This document shows, in pieces, positions 39,277-48,065 of a stretch of DNA of 64,000 nt. The notes under the pieces were generated by a model. That model worked only from the letters and a program-made list of their open reading frames with translations, had not been told where the DNA came from and searched no databases. The translations under genes and the position numbers were made by a program. Each line of letters starts with the position of its first letter. Position 1 is the stretch's first letter. Source of the DNA: Bacteroidota bacterium (GTDB lineage: Bacteria; Bacteroidota; Ignavibacteria; Tepidaquicellales; Tepidaquicellaceae); contig JAFDZO010000005.1 in assembly GCA_018266845.1 (NCBI GenBank), positions 1 through 64,000 of the forward strand. The letters run 5' to 3'.

Positions 39277-39753
39277 TTGGTCGTTGTTAGTTATTCGCTG
39301 CCCGTTGTTCGGCATTCGGGTTTATATCAGGGGAATAACTTTGCACGGCACAAGCAGCAATCACTTTTAAAACTCCTGTCGGTGAAAACCGGCAGGAGTT
39401 TTTTATTGATAAATTTTGATTACAAACCCTCAGCAATGAACTCTAAATTTTGTAAATGGCAATTCGTGCGCTTATGTCTTCTCCTAATCATAACCATTTT
39501 TTTTGCAACCGAACAACGAGCAGCAAATAACGGGAACTTATTACCTCCTCAATTTATTTATACTGTGATACCCAAAATATTCTGAGTATCATAGGAGAAA
39601 TTGAGTTTAAGAATAAACTTAATTCTCTTATATTGCAAACATTCATTATAAAAACTTATGTGAATTTACTTTTTATGGTATTAAGCCGAATATTCTTAAT
39701 CCTGAAAGGCTTATATATAACACAGATAAATTCCAAACCCCCATTTGGATAGT
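39277..39753. other. Intergenic region between the duplicated block and the GH81 gene
   Basis: Terminator at 39369-39406. TGATAC (39566-39571) and GTATCA (39586-39591) form a weak inverted repeat. An open frame (39277-39585) runs straight through the terminator and has no family resemblance, so it is not called. Confidence 0.5.
39369..39406 (+). terminator. Rho-independent terminator with GAAA tetraloop
   Basis: CTCCTGTCGGT-GAAA-ACCGGCAGGAG, then six T. It is nearly identical to the terminator at 25822 although the preceding genes belong to different families. Confidence 0.9.
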
Positions 39754-42405
39754 ATGAAAAAAATAATTACCCTGCTATTACTTGCCTTCTTTTCATCTTT
39801 TTCTTATTCTCAGTGGAACTACGGCTCGCCGTTTTCCGCATCAGCCGAGCAAAACGTTTGGCAGCACGTTACTAATCCGATACCTGTTACAACTTATATG
39901 GATAGCTTAACGGCTCCTTACCCTACTAATGCCTGGTTCAATTTATTTTATCTATACGGAACTGTATGGCCCAACCCTACTGGACAGTTAGGGCAGAACA
40001 ACGTATTTGTAAATCCTTATCAGGTCGGCATAGGAAATCAATACACAGGAAATGCAAATCCGAAATCTCTTTTCGCAGTTCAATACAAGCCGTTCCAGAC
40101 AGTTGAAAACGGCGGGGCTTTTCCGAATGTAAGCTGGGATAACGGGCAGTATATGTTTTTCGGAACACCCGATAATCAGGCAAACTACACTCCCGTTGTA
40201 TTAAATAATTACACTGAAATTTCCGTCAACCTGAAATTTGTCAATAGCACTAATGCAAACATGTATTACTATGCTCCTATTGTGAGAGGTATGCCCTATG
40301 CAACTGTCATTTACAACAACGTTACTCCGGCAGTTTACTTCCCTTCCCCTGTTGTGTGGAAAGTAAACGATATTATAGGAGCGCCTAATCAGGAGTTCAC
40401 CGGAACATCATTCAAAGTGCAGACAGTTCTCGGCGATCCCGGAGCATTTCGTTCGCAGACCTGGATGGTTTATACTTCTTCGCCGGTTACATTTAAGCTG
40501 AACCGCGAAACAGGAAGAGACGGACTCATCTGCGCTACTCCTTTCACAGGATATGTAAGAGCAGCGCATCTGACATATTTCAACGACCCGAAAGCATCCG
40601 ATACAACTGCGCGTAAAACTTTGCTTGATGCCTTCGCAAAATTTGTTCCCATCAGCGGAAGCGTTCAGGCAAATGTTGCAAACAGCGGAAGCACAACGGC
40701 TACTCTCAATTATAATTTTACAAGATATAACGAAGCTTCATTCGGAAGCAACGATTCGCTTCTTATGATGGCATTGCCTCATCACGTTGATATGCTTCCC
40801 GCAGGCTCTACATCACAGATAATGAACTATCTGGTGATGAAAGGAACTATGAGTGAAGTAAAGAAAAAACTATGGGTAATGACGGAAAATCTTCCGCAGT
40901 ATTCTTGGAATCCGCAGCAGGGCACGCTTACAAACGTTCCGCTAAACTGGTGCGACTCCATAAAAAGATACGCATTGCTCGATACGGTTTATTTTATGCC
41001 TCAAAACCAATGGACGGATATATACAGCGCGGGAAAAACTTTAGCAAAGCAGGGTCGCATTATTACAATCTGCGATGAGCTTTATGAGAGGGATAACTCA
41101 CGCTACGCTTCAATGCAGACAACGGCAGCAAACTACAGAGCGCTGCTTGCCATAAATCTTTCAAGATGGCTTGACGGCAGAAGCTCGCTAAATAATCCCG
41201 CTCCGGCAGATAGAGATTCAATGATGTATGATAATAAGTATAAAGGAATAATCTCAAGCAAATCTTATGATAACTTAGATAACGATTTCGGCAGCGGAAG
41301 ATATAACGACCACCATTTCCACTACGGATATTATTTATACGCAGCGGCAGTGATTGCCAGAAAAAATCCTTCGTTCCTTACAAATAACGGCAATCAGTAT
41401 TTGAACAGAATAACCGACCTTGCAAGAGATATAGCAAACCCAAGCAGAAGCGATAATTATTTTGCTCTGCAAAGATATAAAGACTGGTATGACGGAAACT
41501 CATGGGCAAACGGACTTGTCCCCTATGGCGGAGGGAAAAATCAGGAAAGCTCGTCAGAGGCAGCAAATGCCTGGTACGGATTGTATTTATTAGGCGTTGC
41601 AACGGGTAATGATAATATGAAGTATCAGGGAGCGATTATGCTTCAGCAGGAAGTCCGCGCTGCGCAGAAGTATTATCACATAAAAAATACAAACCCGACC
41701 TATCCTGCAATTTACACAAACGTCTTTAAAACGATTACAAATTTATATCAGGGAAGAATTGACGCATCTACATTCTTCGGACAGGTAAATTATTATTCAA
41801 ACGGAATACAGGTTGTGCCTGTAACACCTGTTACGGAAAAACTTTGGGGCGATATTGCGTTTGACCAGACAATGTATGACTTCTCTCCGAACGGATGGAA
41901 ATTTACGGATTGTTTCAACCCCTCCAATACAAACGCGATTGCAAAACGATGGGCAACTATCGGCATAGGGGTTCAGGCAATGGCTTACCCCGATGTGGCG
42001 CTGAACTTCTGGCCCAATTACGCATACGATAACAGCAATTTCGATAACGGGCAAAGCCAGACAAATGCGCTTCACTGGATTGTTACAAGAAAGTATAATA
42101 CGCTTGGAATAGGAGTTCAGACGATTTCAAATGAAATCCCGAAAGGTTTCAGCTTGAAGCAGAATTATCCGAACCCGTTTAATCCGACTACGAAAATTGT
42201 TTTTGCGCTTCCGAAAAATGGAAATGTAACGGTTAGGGTTTATAACTCACTCGGAACAGAAGTAGCGACACTTGTAAACACAAAGCAAAATGCCGGGACG
42301 TATGAAATCACTTACGATGCCTCTGCCCTTCCGAGCGGAGTTTATTTCTATAAGCTGGAATCAGAAGGATACAGCGATGCAAAGAAGATGATGCTAGTTA
42401 AATAG
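39754..42405 (+). CDS. Glycoside hydrolase family 81 endo-1,3-beta-glucanase with T9SS sorting domain
   Basis: An 883-aa protein from ATG 39754 (an ATG 9 bp earlier only adds MDS before the signal peptide MKKIITLLLLAFFSSFSYSQ). The body matches GH81, which hydrolyses internal beta-1,3 bonds in laminarin, curdlan and similar glucans. The diagnostic motif DHHFHYGYYLYAAA begins at Asp519. The catalytic ESSSE motif has Glu598 and Glu602. The D-to-E spacing (79) agrees with my recollection of the characterised GH81 enzymes. Residues about 795-883 are the T9SS sorting domain (QNYPNPFNPTTK, closing KMMLVK), so the enzyme is sent to the cell surface or medium. It is the only gene in the window with a clear catalytic assignment for polysaccharide degradation. 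Confidence 0.95.
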   Translation: MKKIITLLLLAFFSSFSYSQWNYGSPFSASAEQNVWQHVTNPIPVTTYMDSLTAPYPTNAWFNLFYLYGTVWPNPTGQLGQNNVFVNPYQVGIGNQYTGNANPKSLFAVQYKPFQTVENGGAFPNVSWDNGQYMFFGTPDNQANYTPVVLNNYTEISVNLKFVNSTNANMYYYAPIVRGMPYATVIYNNVTPAVYFPSPVVWKVNDIIGAPNQEFTGTSFKVQTVLGDPGAFRSQTWMVYTSSPVTFKLNRETGRDGLICATPFTGYVRAAHLTYFNDPKASDTTARKTLLDAFAKFVPISGSVQANVANSGSTTATLNYNFTRYNEASFGSNDSLLMMALPHHVDMLPAGSTSQIMNYLVMKGTMSEVKKKLWVMTENLPQYSWNPQQGTLTNVPLNWCDSIKRYALLDTVYFMPQNQWTDIYSAGKTLAKQGRIITICDELYERDNSRYASMQTTAANYRALLAINLSRWLDGRSSLNNPAPADRDSMMYDNKYKGIISSKSYDNLDNDFGSGRYNDHHFHYGYYLYAAAVIARKNPSFLTNNGNQYLNRITDLARDIANPSRSDNYFALQRYKDWYDGNSWANGLVPYGGGKNQESSSEAANAWYGLYLLGVATGNDNMKYQGAIMLQQEVRAAQKYYHIKNTNPTYPAIYTNVFKTITNLYQGRIDASTFFGQVNYYSNGIQVVPVTPVTEKLWGDIAFDQTMYDFSPNGWKFTDCFNPSNTNAIAKRWATIGIGVQAMAYPDVALNFWPNYAYDNSNFDNGQSQTNALHWIVTRKYNTLGIGVQTISNEIPKGFSLKQNYPNPFNPTTKIVFALPKNGNVTVRVYNSLGTEVATLVNTKQNAGTYEITYDASALPSGVYFYKLESEGYSDAKKMMLVK

Positions 42406-42481
42406 AAGGTTGTTATTCGTTTATCATTGATTGTTGTTTACGAAAACGGAAATGATGTTAAGTAACTAAAACTTATTAATA

Positions 42482-42519
42482 AAAATCCCTGAATGGAAAA
42501 AGCCGTTCAGGGATTTTTT
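42482..42519 (+). terminator. Rho-independent terminator of the GH81 gene
   Basis: AAATCCCTGAA and TTCAGGGATTT pair around TGGAAAAAGCCG, then T6. The stem resembles the one at 29855. Confidence 0.88.
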
Positions 42520-42553
42520 GCTTTATGAAGGTATAACAGGATGGGTATAGTTA

Positions 42554-42568
42554 TTTACCTATCTGTTT
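42554..42568 (+). promoter_or_regulatory. Shared 15-mer TTTACCTATCTGTTT upstream of a surface gene
   Basis: This exact 15-mer also occurs at 5545-5559. Here it lies 64 bp before the start at 42632; there it lies 82 bp before the start at 5641. Possibly part of a promoter; two copies only. Confidence 0.3.
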
Positions 42569-42631
42569 ATTATTTTAATAAATAATTTTAGTTTCACGCG
42601 AGAGAGTAGTTCTTAACTTTTAAAAAGAGCT

Positions 42632-43930
42632 ATGAAAACATTCCTCATAATTTTCTTTTCATTTTTTATTTCAATTAGCAGTTTCGCCCAAAACGGGTGG
42701 GTTCAGGTTCCCAGCGGCACTACAAAATCTCTATCAAAAGCATTTTTTATCAATAGCAGTACGGGCTGGATTTGCGGAGATTCCGGCTTAGTAATGAAAA
42801 CAACAAATAAGGGACTGTCGTGGGCGCATCATTCTCTTCTGACAAGAGACAGGCTGTACGACGTTTTTTTCATTGATACAAATACAGGATGGATATGCGG
42901 CGGTTATTATGAAACTTTTGGCTCTCCCGCAAATAAAATGTATCTCGCTAAAACAACGAATGGCGGACTTAATTGGACTACTCTCTTAGACGATACAGAC
43001 TGGCTGAATAATTTAAGACATATATATTTCTTTGATACAAATAACGGACTTGCTTTTGGAGTCGGCAGCTCTGGTTCAGGCATTACTTCAATCTTGCGGA
43101 AAACAACAAACAACGGAGTAAACTGGTCGTATCAACCATATCCGGCTATTAATAGTCTGGCAAAAGGTGTTAACGGAACGTTCTGGTCTTCATCAAAATA
43201 TTGGGATGATACAGGCGGTGATACTTCATATATAATCTATTCTACAAATAACGGGACAAACTGGCTTGTCAGTAAAAAAGCTGCGAGAAATAATTTTACA
43301 TCTACCGACGTTGTTGAAAATAATATAGTAAAAACACTTAGCTCCACATCTGCTTTTCCTTACAAGTACTACATTTTGACTTCTACAGATAATGGAGTAA
43401 ATTGGGATTCTGTCCGCATCTTTTCATACGCATACGATATGGATTTTGTTAATAAAAATACAGGGTGGATTTGCGGCGCCGGCATAAAAAAAACTACAAA
43501 CGGAGGATTTAACTGGACTGCACAGATAGATTCTGGAACTTACTATTTTACAAAAATCTTTATGCGTGATTCATTAAACGGACTTGCTTTTGCTTCAGGA
43601 AATAGAATTTTCATTACTGCTACTGGCGGTGTGATGGATGTAAGACAAAGTAGTAATGAATTTGCAAACAGCTTTTCTCTCTCGCAAAACTATCCTAACC
43701 CTTTTAATCCTGCTACAGTTATCAGTTACCGGCTGCCTGTTGCAGGAAGCGTTTCATTAATTGTGTATGACGCTTTGGGCAATGAAGTTGAAACGCTTGT
43801 AAACGAAAAACAAAATTCGGGAAGCTACTCTGTTGATTTCAACGCCGCTTCCCTGCCAAGCGGAATTTATTTTTATAAGCTCGTTACCGAAAAATTTTCA
43901 GAGACGAGGAAAATGGTTTTAGTAAAATAA
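42632..43930 (+). CDS. Secreted Ycf48/BNR-like propeller with T9SS sorting domain
   Basis: A 432-aa protein with signal peptide MKTFLIIFFSFFISISSFAQ. Residues 22-335 hold Asp-box-like repeats (TTNKGLSW, TTNGGLNW, TTNNGVNW, STDNGVNW) and N-T-G-W-I-C-G strands, a Ycf48-like propeller. Residues about 345-432 are the T9SS sorting domain (QNYPNPFNPATV, closing KMVLVK). It is the first of three genes (with 43942 and 45280) separated by only 11-12 bp, which are probably one transcript with 46609. These three are more like one another than like the 11422/46609/49644 subfamily. Ligand unknown. Confidence 0.95.
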   Translation: MKTFLIIFFSFFISISSFAQNGWVQVPSGTTKSLSKAFFINSSTGWICGDSGLVMKTTNKGLSWAHHSLLTRDRLYDVFFIDTNTGWICGGYYETFGSPANKMYLAKTTNGGLNWTTLLDDTDWLNNLRHIYFFDTNNGLAFGVGSSGSGITSILRKTTNNGVNWSYQPYPAINSLAKGVNGTFWSSSKYWDDTGGDTSYIIYSTNNGTNWLVSKKAARNNFTSTDVVENNIVKTLSSTSAFPYKYYILTSTDNGVNWDSVRIFSYAYDMDFVNKNTGWICGAGIKKTTNGGFNWTAQIDSGTYYFTKIFMRDSLNGLAFASGNRIFITATGGVMDVRQSSNEFANSFSLSQNYPNPFNPATVISYRLPVAGSVSLIVYDALGNEVETLVNEKQNSGSYSVDFNAASLPSGIYFYKLVTEKFSETRKMVLVK

Positions 43931-43941
43931 ATTTTCACTCT

Positions 43942-45267
43942 ATGAAAACAATATTTGTCTGCGCAGTTTTTTTGTTGCTTAGCTCTTTAGCTTCAGCTCA
44001 AAGCGGGTGGGTCACACAGTATACAAGCTTAACAAAGAATATTAATGACGTACAATTTATTAATTCACTTACAGGTTTTGCCGCTGCAGATACGGGAACG
44101 GTTTTGAAAACAACAAATGGCGGGCAAAACTGGATTCAATATAAAGTTAATATTTCTGACCCGATTTATAGAATAAATTTTGTAACAGAAGTTACAGGAT
44201 ATGCAAGTTCATTAATTAGTTTAGGAGCAAGTGGTTGGGCAGGAAAAATGTACAAAACTACAAATGGTGGAATAAATTGGTATACGCTAACAACAGATCA
44301 ATTTGTTTCTCCTACTTCTATAGCTGCTCTAAACTCTGATACTGTGTTAACATCTGCAGGAACATTTTTTGACCCAAGTTCTCAGGGAATTATATATAAA
44401 ACCTTTAATGGGGGTAACAACTTCATATCGTCAAATTATATTACACCGGGATATTATTATAAGGCACAGATAACAAGCAGGTCTTCATGGTGGATAAGAG
44501 CTACAATTCCGGCTCCTATAAGATATACTATAATTAAGTCGTCAGATTGTGGTGCGAGTTGGAACAATTTATCCTTTAACGGAAACAATTCTATTACAAC
44601 AGTGGATTTTTCTTTCATTAACGATAATACAGGTTTTGTATGTCGTTCATCTGATTTTATGAAAACGACGAACAGTGGGGTGAATTGGACAAATATGTCA
44701 GTACCCTCATCAACATATTTGTCTCAACTCCAATTTATAAATGAGAATACAGGTTGGATTACATACTTAAACTCATCAGGGATAACAACTGCCCTAAGCA
44801 GAACAACAAATGGCGGAGTTTCATGGCAGTATTATCAATTTAATTCGGGGGGTTTAATTAGAGATAATATGAAATGTTACTTTGTAGATGAAAATACTGG
44901 CTGGATAGTAGGAGGATATTTTAATTCTCCGAAAGGGTGTATTATGAAAACAACAAACGGCGGCGTTGTAACCGGCTTTACTCAAACAAATTCCGAAATT
45001 CCCGATAAATTTTCTCTATCACAAAATTATCCGAACCCGTTCAACCCAAGTACAGTTATTAGTTATCAGTTGCCCGTTGCCGGATTTACGACACTCAAAA
45101 TTTACGATGCGCTTGGTAGTGAAGTGAAAACTTTGGTAAACGAAAAACAAAATGCAGGAAACTATTCTGTTACATTTGACGGCTCAAATCTCCCCAGCGG
45201 AATTTATTTTTATAAGCTCGTTACTGAAAAATTTTCAGAAACAAAGAAAATGGTTTTGGTAAAATAA
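43942..45267 (+). CDS. Secreted Ycf48/BNR-like propeller with T9SS sorting domain
   Basis: A 441-aa protein with signal peptide MKTIFVCAVFLLLSSLASAQ, starting 11 bp after the previous stop. Asp-box-like motifs (TTNGGQNW, TTNGGINW, TTNSGVNW, TTNGGVSW) and D-V-Q-F-I-N / E-N-T-G-W-I strands define the propeller (about 22-345). The sorting domain (about 353-441; QNYPNPFNPSTV) is almost the same as in both neighbours, with the closing EKFSETKKMVLVK. Middle gene of the operon-like trio. Confidence 0.95.
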   Translation: MKTIFVCAVFLLLSSLASAQSGWVTQYTSLTKNINDVQFINSLTGFAAADTGTVLKTTNGGQNWIQYKVNISDPIYRINFVTEVTGYASSLISLGASGWAGKMYKTTNGGINWYTLTTDQFVSPTSIAALNSDTVLTSAGTFFDPSSQGIIYKTFNGGNNFISSNYITPGYYYKAQITSRSSWWIRATIPAPIRYTIIKSSDCGASWNNLSFNGNNSITTVDFSFINDNTGFVCRSSDFMKTTNSGVNWTNMSVPSSTYLSQLQFINENTGWITYLNSSGITTALSRTTNGGVSWQYYQFNSGGLIRDNMKCYFVDENTGWIVGGYFNSPKGCIMKTTNGGVVTGFTQTNSEIPDKFSLSQNYPNPFNPSTVISYQLPVAGFTTLKIYDALGSEVKTLVNEKQNAGNYSVTFDGSNLPSGIYFYKLVTEKFSETKKMVLVK

Positions 45268-45279
45268 AAAGTTATTGAT

Positions 45280-46530
45280 ATGAGAAAGATATTTGCTCTA
45301 CTTATTTTTTTTACGTACTCAACTTTGATTGCTCAGATAGCATGGACACCTTTGAATACAGGTTCACTTGGTGAATTGCGTAATTTAGTTTTTCTTGATC
45401 AAAATACGGGTTTTGTTATATCAAATATAGCCTCTTCGACAACTGCAAAAATTCTAAAAACAACTAATGCTGGTAATAATTGGATAGAATTATTCTCTAT
45501 GACTCCTGGTGTTTTTTCAAGTTTACAATTCATTAATAATACTACTGGTTATATTGAAACTAGCACTAATTATCTCAAAACTACAAATGGTGGACTAAAT
45601 TGGATAACAGTTTCATCTACCTATGAAAAGCCATACTATTTTCTTGATACTTCAAATTGGTATGGCGGTGGTCTTGGTGGTGGAAAAACCACAAATAGTG
45701 GAGTAAATTGGACTGCTCTATCTGTAAGTGAGATTTATCCAACCGCTTACAGTTTTTTGAATCCTCGTATTGGCATAATGCATGGTAGATATTTTAACAA
45801 AGTTGGTAACTATGGAAAAAGTTATTTTACTACTAATGGTGGAGCAAACTGGCTATCAACTGTTTATACCAGTTCGTCAACACCTTTTATGGTTGGCGGG
45901 ATAGTAGATAGCAGTTTTTTTTATACTGCCGGAGGTTATGTTGTAATAAAATCTACAAATAGCGGTTTAAACTGGCAACGAAATGAACTGCCAAGTTTTC
46001 CTAAAATTCAATCCATACAATTTGTAAATAGAGCTGATGGCTATTTATGTTGTTTAAGTTTTGATGGTATAAACGGATTAGTATTTGTTACAAATGACGG
46101 TGGTAATAGTTGGATTTCTTCACCTTTTGTACCGGCAGTCCCTTTATATAGTATTTACTTTACATCTGCCCTTACCGGTTTTGTTTGTGGTAAAAACGGA
46201 GCACTTTTTAAAACCACCACAGGCGGGATTGTAACCGGAATTTCGCAGTCAAATTCTGAAATAGCTGATAACTTCTCTCTCTCTCAAAACTATCCTAACC
46301 CTTTTAATCCTGCTACAGTTATCAGTTACCGGCTGCCTGCTGCCGGAAGCGTTTCATTAATAGTTTATGATGCCTTAGGCAATGAAGTTTCAACACTTGT
46401 CAACGAAAAACAAAATGCAGGAAGTTACTCTGTAGAATTCAACGCTGCTTCCCTGCCAAGCGGAATTTATTTTTATAAACTTGTAACTGAAAAATTTTCA
46501 GAAACGAAGAAAATGGTTTTGGTAAAATAA
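45280..46530 (+). CDS. Secreted Ycf48/BNR-like propeller with T9SS sorting domain
   Basis: A 416-aa protein with signal peptide MRKIFALLIFFTYSTLIAQ, 12 bp after the previous stop. It has Asp-box-like motifs TTNAGNNW, TTNGGLNW, TTNSGVNW, TTNGGANW and STNSGLNW. The sorting domain (about 330-416) has the strand NPATVISYRLPAAGSVSLIV that is nearly identical to the 42632 gene's, although the propellers differ more. This suggests exchange of the 3' cassette between the two. The middle of the gene is visibly more AT-rich than its 3' end. Confidence 0.95.
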   Translation: MRKIFALLIFFTYSTLIAQIAWTPLNTGSLGELRNLVFLDQNTGFVISNIASSTTAKILKTTNAGNNWIELFSMTPGVFSSLQFINNTTGYIETSTNYLKTTNGGLNWITVSSTYEKPYYFLDTSNWYGGGLGGGKTTNSGVNWTALSVSEIYPTAYSFLNPRIGIMHGRYFNKVGNYGKSYFTTNGGANWLSTVYTSSSTPFMVGGIVDSSFFYTAGGYVVIKSTNSGLNWQRNELPSFPKIQSIQFVNRADGYLCCLSFDGINGLVFVTNDGGNSWISSPFVPAVPLYSIYFTSALTGFVCGKNGALFKTTTGGIVTGISQSNSEIADNFSLSQNYPNPFNPATVISYRLPAAGSVSLIVYDALGNEVSTLVNEKQNAGSYSVEFNAASLPSGIYFYKLVTEKFSETKKMVLVK

Positions 46531-46608
46531 TTTGAAAATTTTCTTTTAATTTGTTGTTCTGCTTAAACTATATTTTACAATTAAACTTTCCAGCACAGTT
46601 ATTTTCGT

Positions 46609-47901
46609 ATGAAAAAATTAGTTATTTCTGCTATTTTTTCCCTCATAGTTTATTCTTCAGCGTTTTCACAATCAAGATGGATTAACCTAAACTCGCTTCC
46701 CTCCTTAACAGGTTACGATAGATACGAAGATGTTTATTTTATTAATCCAAGTACAGGATGGGTTATACATTTTTCAGGCAAAATTTACAAAACAGTTAAC
46801 GGAGGTATTACTTTTACTCAGCAGAGTAATAATTCTGGAGCAGTTTTCAGATGCACCGGATTCTTTGATGAAAACACAGGTATTATAGGTACATTAAACG
46901 ATACTGCTTCCCTTTTACGAACTACAAATAGTGGTTTAAACTGGAGCAGAATTTCAAATATCAACGGCGCATACCCGCTTGGGATTTGTGGTATTCATAT
47001 TGTTAACTCAAACACTGCTATCGGAGTAGGAAGATACTCATGCCCTCCGTACTTTCTTAAAACTACCGATAAAGGAGTTAGCTGGGTATCGTATTCAATG
47101 GAACCCGCTCAGATAAAATCTCTTGTAGATTGTTATTTCTGGAGCGCAGATTCAGGCATTGTTGTCGGGGGATACAATCCTGCTAATAATTATCAGGTAT
47201 CAAACTCTGTAATTCTGCTAACTGTTGACGGAGGGAAAAGTTTTACTACAGTTTTTAAATCTTCCCGCACAAGTGAATGGTGTTGGAAAATAAATTTTGT
47301 TAATGCCAATACCGGTTTTGTATCAATTGAAGCCTGGAACTATGGCGTAGTATTAAAAACTACAAATAAAGGACTAAATTGGAGCGAGCAAGTTTTTAAT
47401 ACTGCCGATGACCTTGAGGGTATTGGGTTTATAAATGAAAATACAGGATGGATTGGAAGCCACGATTTAACTCACGAAACCACAAACGGCAGCGCAAACT
47501 GGTCGCTTGTTACATGGGGAAACAAAATAAACCGATTCAGATTTATAAGTGATACTTTAGGTTATTCTGTAGGCAATTCCATTTATAAATTTACTCAAGA
47601 ATCTGTAAGCGTGAGCAGCATCTCGGAAAAAATACCTGAATATTTTTATCTGCAGCAAAATTTTCCAAACCCATTTAATCCGTCAACAAGAATAAACTAT
47701 GAACTGCGCTTATCCGGCTTTGTTACATTAAAAGTCTATGATATAAAAGGCAGTGAAGTACAGGAATTAGTTAACGAAAAGCAAAACGAAGGCATATACT
47801 CTGCCGAGTTTGACGGTTCTGCGCTGCCCAGCGGTATATATTATTATAAGCTAACAGCAGGAGAATTTTCAGAAACGAGAAAAATGGTTTTAGCAAAGTA
47901 A
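46609..47901 (+). CDS. Secreted Ycf48/BNR-like propeller with T9SS sorting domain
   Basis: A 430-aa protein with signal peptide MKKLVISAIFSLIVYSSAFSQ. It belongs to the 11422/49644 subfamily by the landmarks G-F-F-D-E-N-T-G, G-I-C-G-I, V-G-R-Y, F-W-S-A-D-S-G, G-I-G-F-I-N-E-N-T-G-W-I-G and N-R-F-R-F-I. The sorting domain (about 342-430) is of a slightly different type (NFPNPFNPSTRINYELR, ending KMVLAK, with Ala in place of the usual Val before the final Lys). It starts 78 bp after 45280 and probably ends the operon; a hairpin follows. Confidence 0.94.
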   Translation: MKKLVISAIFSLIVYSSAFSQSRWINLNSLPSLTGYDRYEDVYFINPSTGWVIHFSGKIYKTVNGGITFTQQSNNSGAVFRCTGFFDENTGIIGTLNDTASLLRTTNSGLNWSRISNINGAYPLGICGIHIVNSNTAIGVGRYSCPPYFLKTTDKGVSWVSYSMEPAQIKSLVDCYFWSADSGIVVGGYNPANNYQVSNSVILLTVDGGKSFTTVFKSSRTSEWCWKINFVNANTGFVSIEAWNYGVVLKTTNKGLNWSEQVFNTADDLEGIGFINENTGWIGSHDLTHETTNGSANWSLVTWGNKINRFRFISDTLGYSVGNSIYKFTQESVSVSSISEKIPEYFYLQQNFPNPFNPSTRINYELRLSGFVTLKVYDIKGSEVQELVNEKQNEGIYSAEFDGSALPSGIYYYKLTAGEFSETRKMVLAK

Positions 47902-47908
47902 AAATATG

Positions 47909-47966
47909 AAGCTCTTTCGATAAAATTTTCAGAAAGTTTTTTTCAAATAATCAAAAGAGCTTTTTG
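47909..47966 (+). terminator. Probable terminator with long loop
   Basis: AAGCTCTTT pairs with AAAAGAGCTT about 40 bp later, with an internal CTTTC/GAAAG pairing, followed by TTTTT. Less compact than the other terminators here. Confidence 0.5.
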
Positions 47967-48065
47967 TTCTGCGGCACTTCGAAAATACTATAATATTCCT
48001 TTCAGTTAAACTATTTTTATCCGTATCACAATTGATACCAAATTCAAAATTGTGTTCAAATAAAA

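Noticed and set aside
39277-39585. 102-codon open frame directly after the 37105 gene
   Set aside because: It runs through the terminator at 39369-39406, begins at the stop of the previous gene and has unnatural composition.
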